A stretch of DNA of 34,596 bases from Crenarchaeota archaeon 13_1_40CM_3_52_17 (GTDB lineage: Archaea; Thermoproteota; Bathyarchaeia; 40CM-2-53-6): contig MNGN01000064.1 in assembly GCA_001918745.1 (NCBI GenBank), positions 1-34,596 on the forward strand, in the 5' to 3' direction. Shown here piece by piece: positions 33,801 to 34,596 of the stretch; the stretch's first letter is position 1, and each line of letters starts with the position of its first letter. Made by a program: the position numbers and the translations under genes. The notes beneath the pieces are model-generated. The model ran no database searches. It was not told the origin of the DNA and saw only the letters and a program-made list of their open reading frames with translations.

Positions 33801-34596
33801 CCTCCTCCCAAGCCATTGGGGTAGAGAAAGAAGGACGCCTCTGGCGTGAGGTCGATAATGTTCCAGAAGGTCGCCGACGGGTCGTTGTTGGTAATGCTGA
33901 ACGTGATATTCCCAGTCCCTCCATAGATCGGACTTGAAGGGTTCACACTCTTGGTTACGGTCAGTGGCCCGGTTTTCACTTCGGCAGCAACAGAGAAGAC
34001 GTTGTTCCAGGAATAGGCGAAGCTGTCGGCGTCCATGTATGATGCGCTTATGGTAAATCCAGCATCTGGTGAGAGGGCTAAGAAATTGAAGTTGTGAGTG
34101 TCGACACCACCAATTGTAATTGAGCTAACGTCGTACGATATGGTACTACTTCTGCCGCCATAGTATCGGGGGTTTTCCCAGGAGTAAACCTCGGAATAAA
34201 ACAAATCGAAGTGGAGTTTCTGTGCGTTCATCGCGCCGATATTGGCTATGCTTAGTGAGAGGGTGAAGTTTTGACCAACATAGAAGGGCGCGGGGGATGT
34301 TGTCCAGGATGCGTTCAGAACGGGAGAGTTGAAGGCGGGGTAGTGGAAGGTCACAGATACCTCTGGCAGCGATCTCTCCGCTGAACCTACCCATGGGAAT
34401 AGACCTAGGACAAGGGTGGAGGTTGGACTGGATTGGATGACCATGGTAGATGGGCTAAAACTAGTCACTTGAGCGCCTCCCGGGAGAACTGTGACGAAGG
34501 TTTCGTTTGTAGTGGATTTCAGCGCCGTTGTTAGCCCTAAGACTGATGCGAAGTTCAAAGTGTGATCGGCTGCTTGTGAAAAGTCCATGTGGTTCT
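30821..34596 (-). CDS. Giant cell-surface protein, cut by the window edge
   Basis: The frame runs through the right edge (it reads N-H-M before the track start), so the N-terminus and signal peptide lie outside. At least 1255 residues are seen, rich in Ser, Thr, Asn and N-x-S/T sequons, as expected for a glycosylated external protein. Repeated beta-sandwich units are visible: CARDB-like stretches (ANIGAMNAQKL, YNTGNATYHSINV, TNTGLSDVTNF), an Ig-like segment (TDSTGQFSFSWAGEN) and a cleavage/handling-type end (VTHFSLFGVF). A proline-rich linker leads to one helix (PLPWLLIGAVIAAIVVATVGG) with a basic stop-transfer RIRKAR and a short inside tail. It probably forms an operon with the downstream ABC genes. 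Confidence 0.85.
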   Translation of the reverse strand, partial: NHMDFSQAADHTLNFASVLGLTTALKSTTNETFVTVLPGGAQVTSFSPSTMVIQSSPTSTLVLGLFPWVGSAERSLPEVSVTFHYPAFNSPVLNASWTTSPAPFYVGQNFTLSLSIANIGAMNAQKLHFDLFYSEVYSWENPRYYGGRSSTISYDVSSITIGGVDTHNFNFLALSPDAGFTISASYMDADSFAYSWNNVFSVAAEVKTGPLTVTKSVNPSSPIYGGTGNITFSITNNDPSATFWNIIDLTPEASFFLYPNGLGGGSTPSNGACPNIFNLEANTTQFSFELFNYSTYCGSMVVTQVSVGNQTNLFPVALQGNIPLGPTDSWAPVFSYPAGATHKLYGSITIQLTLQNYGLLTQSSQIAITGPLPSLGDPIASYLSLDCPLCPVGKGSWSPAFSGNLVNGTGAPISNASVQLSYTDSSGFTNALGAVVTDSTGQFSFSWAGENQLALGNYQFTASYVGSTQHGSRSKSIQFNVVEPTVIGPGKTITMSYPYFFNVTGPLTIEPERIAYSTRSNVTIAGNVLSLVGEYEAQSSAVTVTVTPPPIFPVVDTRMDTQKLSFLYVAQNQSLVKIIIRVTNNGQLTASKVNVTAFIPSPVYNSQGQWLPVVDNGNVTVDNSRGRVSFSVASLAYGQEASAWYVVRANSTNIFESSTNDTAQAPDGSKFRFFFSSPLLEVYSPLSVGPSPQQGLLENYVTTNPAIIANGTSTTVTFHLYNTGNATYHSINVTIQYIDPGLTLDREVGTVPDMAPGASQTINFIVSYNGNVNGNWTVGSFTGYLYYNQSSTIGFNQYLSQEFSIYNSKIAGLNPNVRIDISATTPVPAGATDIAVVTATNTGLSDVTNFLLNVRALDPFGTTPETSYGAYYGNWPGTLGPGQSVKFRIGIQTRAGGSYIVFTNANYDFIIPGSPYTGRGYIAGFSAAVITATDTTGPAVTVPWDAPFAPTSNDPENVWTQASDSSGIGSVRLEYSTDKQSWKSILMTPLIGAYLNGQAILQLSSTLGDIYNATIPAQSGGTVVFYRIRAFDRPGNLALQDYGGVDFSYTVQGGSNNIVIPQKPGTNIFLNVSQYIPTLRATITLNVSTPIAIQVTQLSSNLGAGPPSGKSALGIYVQITANVSVSLAARIRLYYTSSQVQGLNASGIAPYYWDGTSWVALSNVVVNTSQMWVEGTVTHFSLFGVFASPPTPAQPPGTTPPAAPLPWLLIGAVIAAIVVATVGGLFYRTRIRKARQASTFGITPSTPPSPTGTPPDP

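Noticed and set aside
1-34596. CRISPR arrays, insertion sequences, tRNA and rRNA genes.
   Set aside because: None was recognised; apart from the intein, no transposase, integrase or repeat-spacer pattern was seen.

Overview
This window looks like a chromosomal segment of an archaeon, most likely in or near the Thaumarchaeota (Nitrososphaeria) branch. The main grounds are an archaeal RNA polymerase operon (rpoH-rpoB-rpoA-rpl30e-nusA-rps12) in which the largest polymerase subunit is one unsplit A'/A'' polypeptide of 1281 residues and RpoB is also unsplit, together with archaeal-type NusA, eL30 and uS12, a stand-alone RAM-domain protein and a KaiC-like ATPase. Unsplit rpoA is known from Thaumarchaeota and some deep relatives, so the assignment is an inference. 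Many genes can only start at TTG.

Layout. Positions 49-4634 hold a complete high-affinity phosphate uptake operon (pstS-pstC-pstA-pstB-phoU). Just after it (4762-5125) is the scar of a second phosphate system: the N-terminus of a DUF47 regulator joined out of frame to the C-terminus of a PiT permease. An orphan SPPY-type DNA methyltransferase lies on the minus strand (5234-6070), divergent from the polymerase operon (6195-17042). That operon carries two LAGLIDADG elements: a 94-codon endonuclease fragment between rpl30e and nusA, and a complete 513-residue intein with endonuclease inside ribosomal protein uS12, placed directly after its PNSAVRK loop. A tiny AN1-like zinc-finger gene follows where rps7 would often be found.

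From 17408 to 19431 are gcvT, a zinc-ribbon protein and a three-helix membrane protein. Positions 19476-24178 hold a potassium uptake operon on the minus strand, in transcription order RAM-domain protein, kdpA, kdpB, kdpC. kdpA appears to begin at a non-standard CTG, KdpB has a nucleotide-domain insertion and KdpC is short. No KdpD/KdpE pair is visible.

Positions 24342-27532 look like a small signalling neighbourhood: a helical NitrOD5-like protein overlapping a winged-helix regulator, preceded by three GTTGTAAC boxes, then a small membrane protein, then on the other strand a second NitrOD5-like protein one base behind a KaiC-like ATPase with a degenerate second domain. Next come a cysteine/cystathionine beta-synthase-like enzyme and a small unknown ORF. 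The right end (28982-34596) is a minus-strand operon of a very large surface protein (cut by the window edge), an FtsX/MacB-like permease and its ATPase.

The strongest second-look items are the uS12 intein, the DUF47-PiT deletion scar, the endonuclease fragment, the kdpA start and the GTTGTAAC boxes. No tRNA, rRNA, CRISPR array or insertion sequence was recognised. All family calls were made by eye from the sequence, with no database search.
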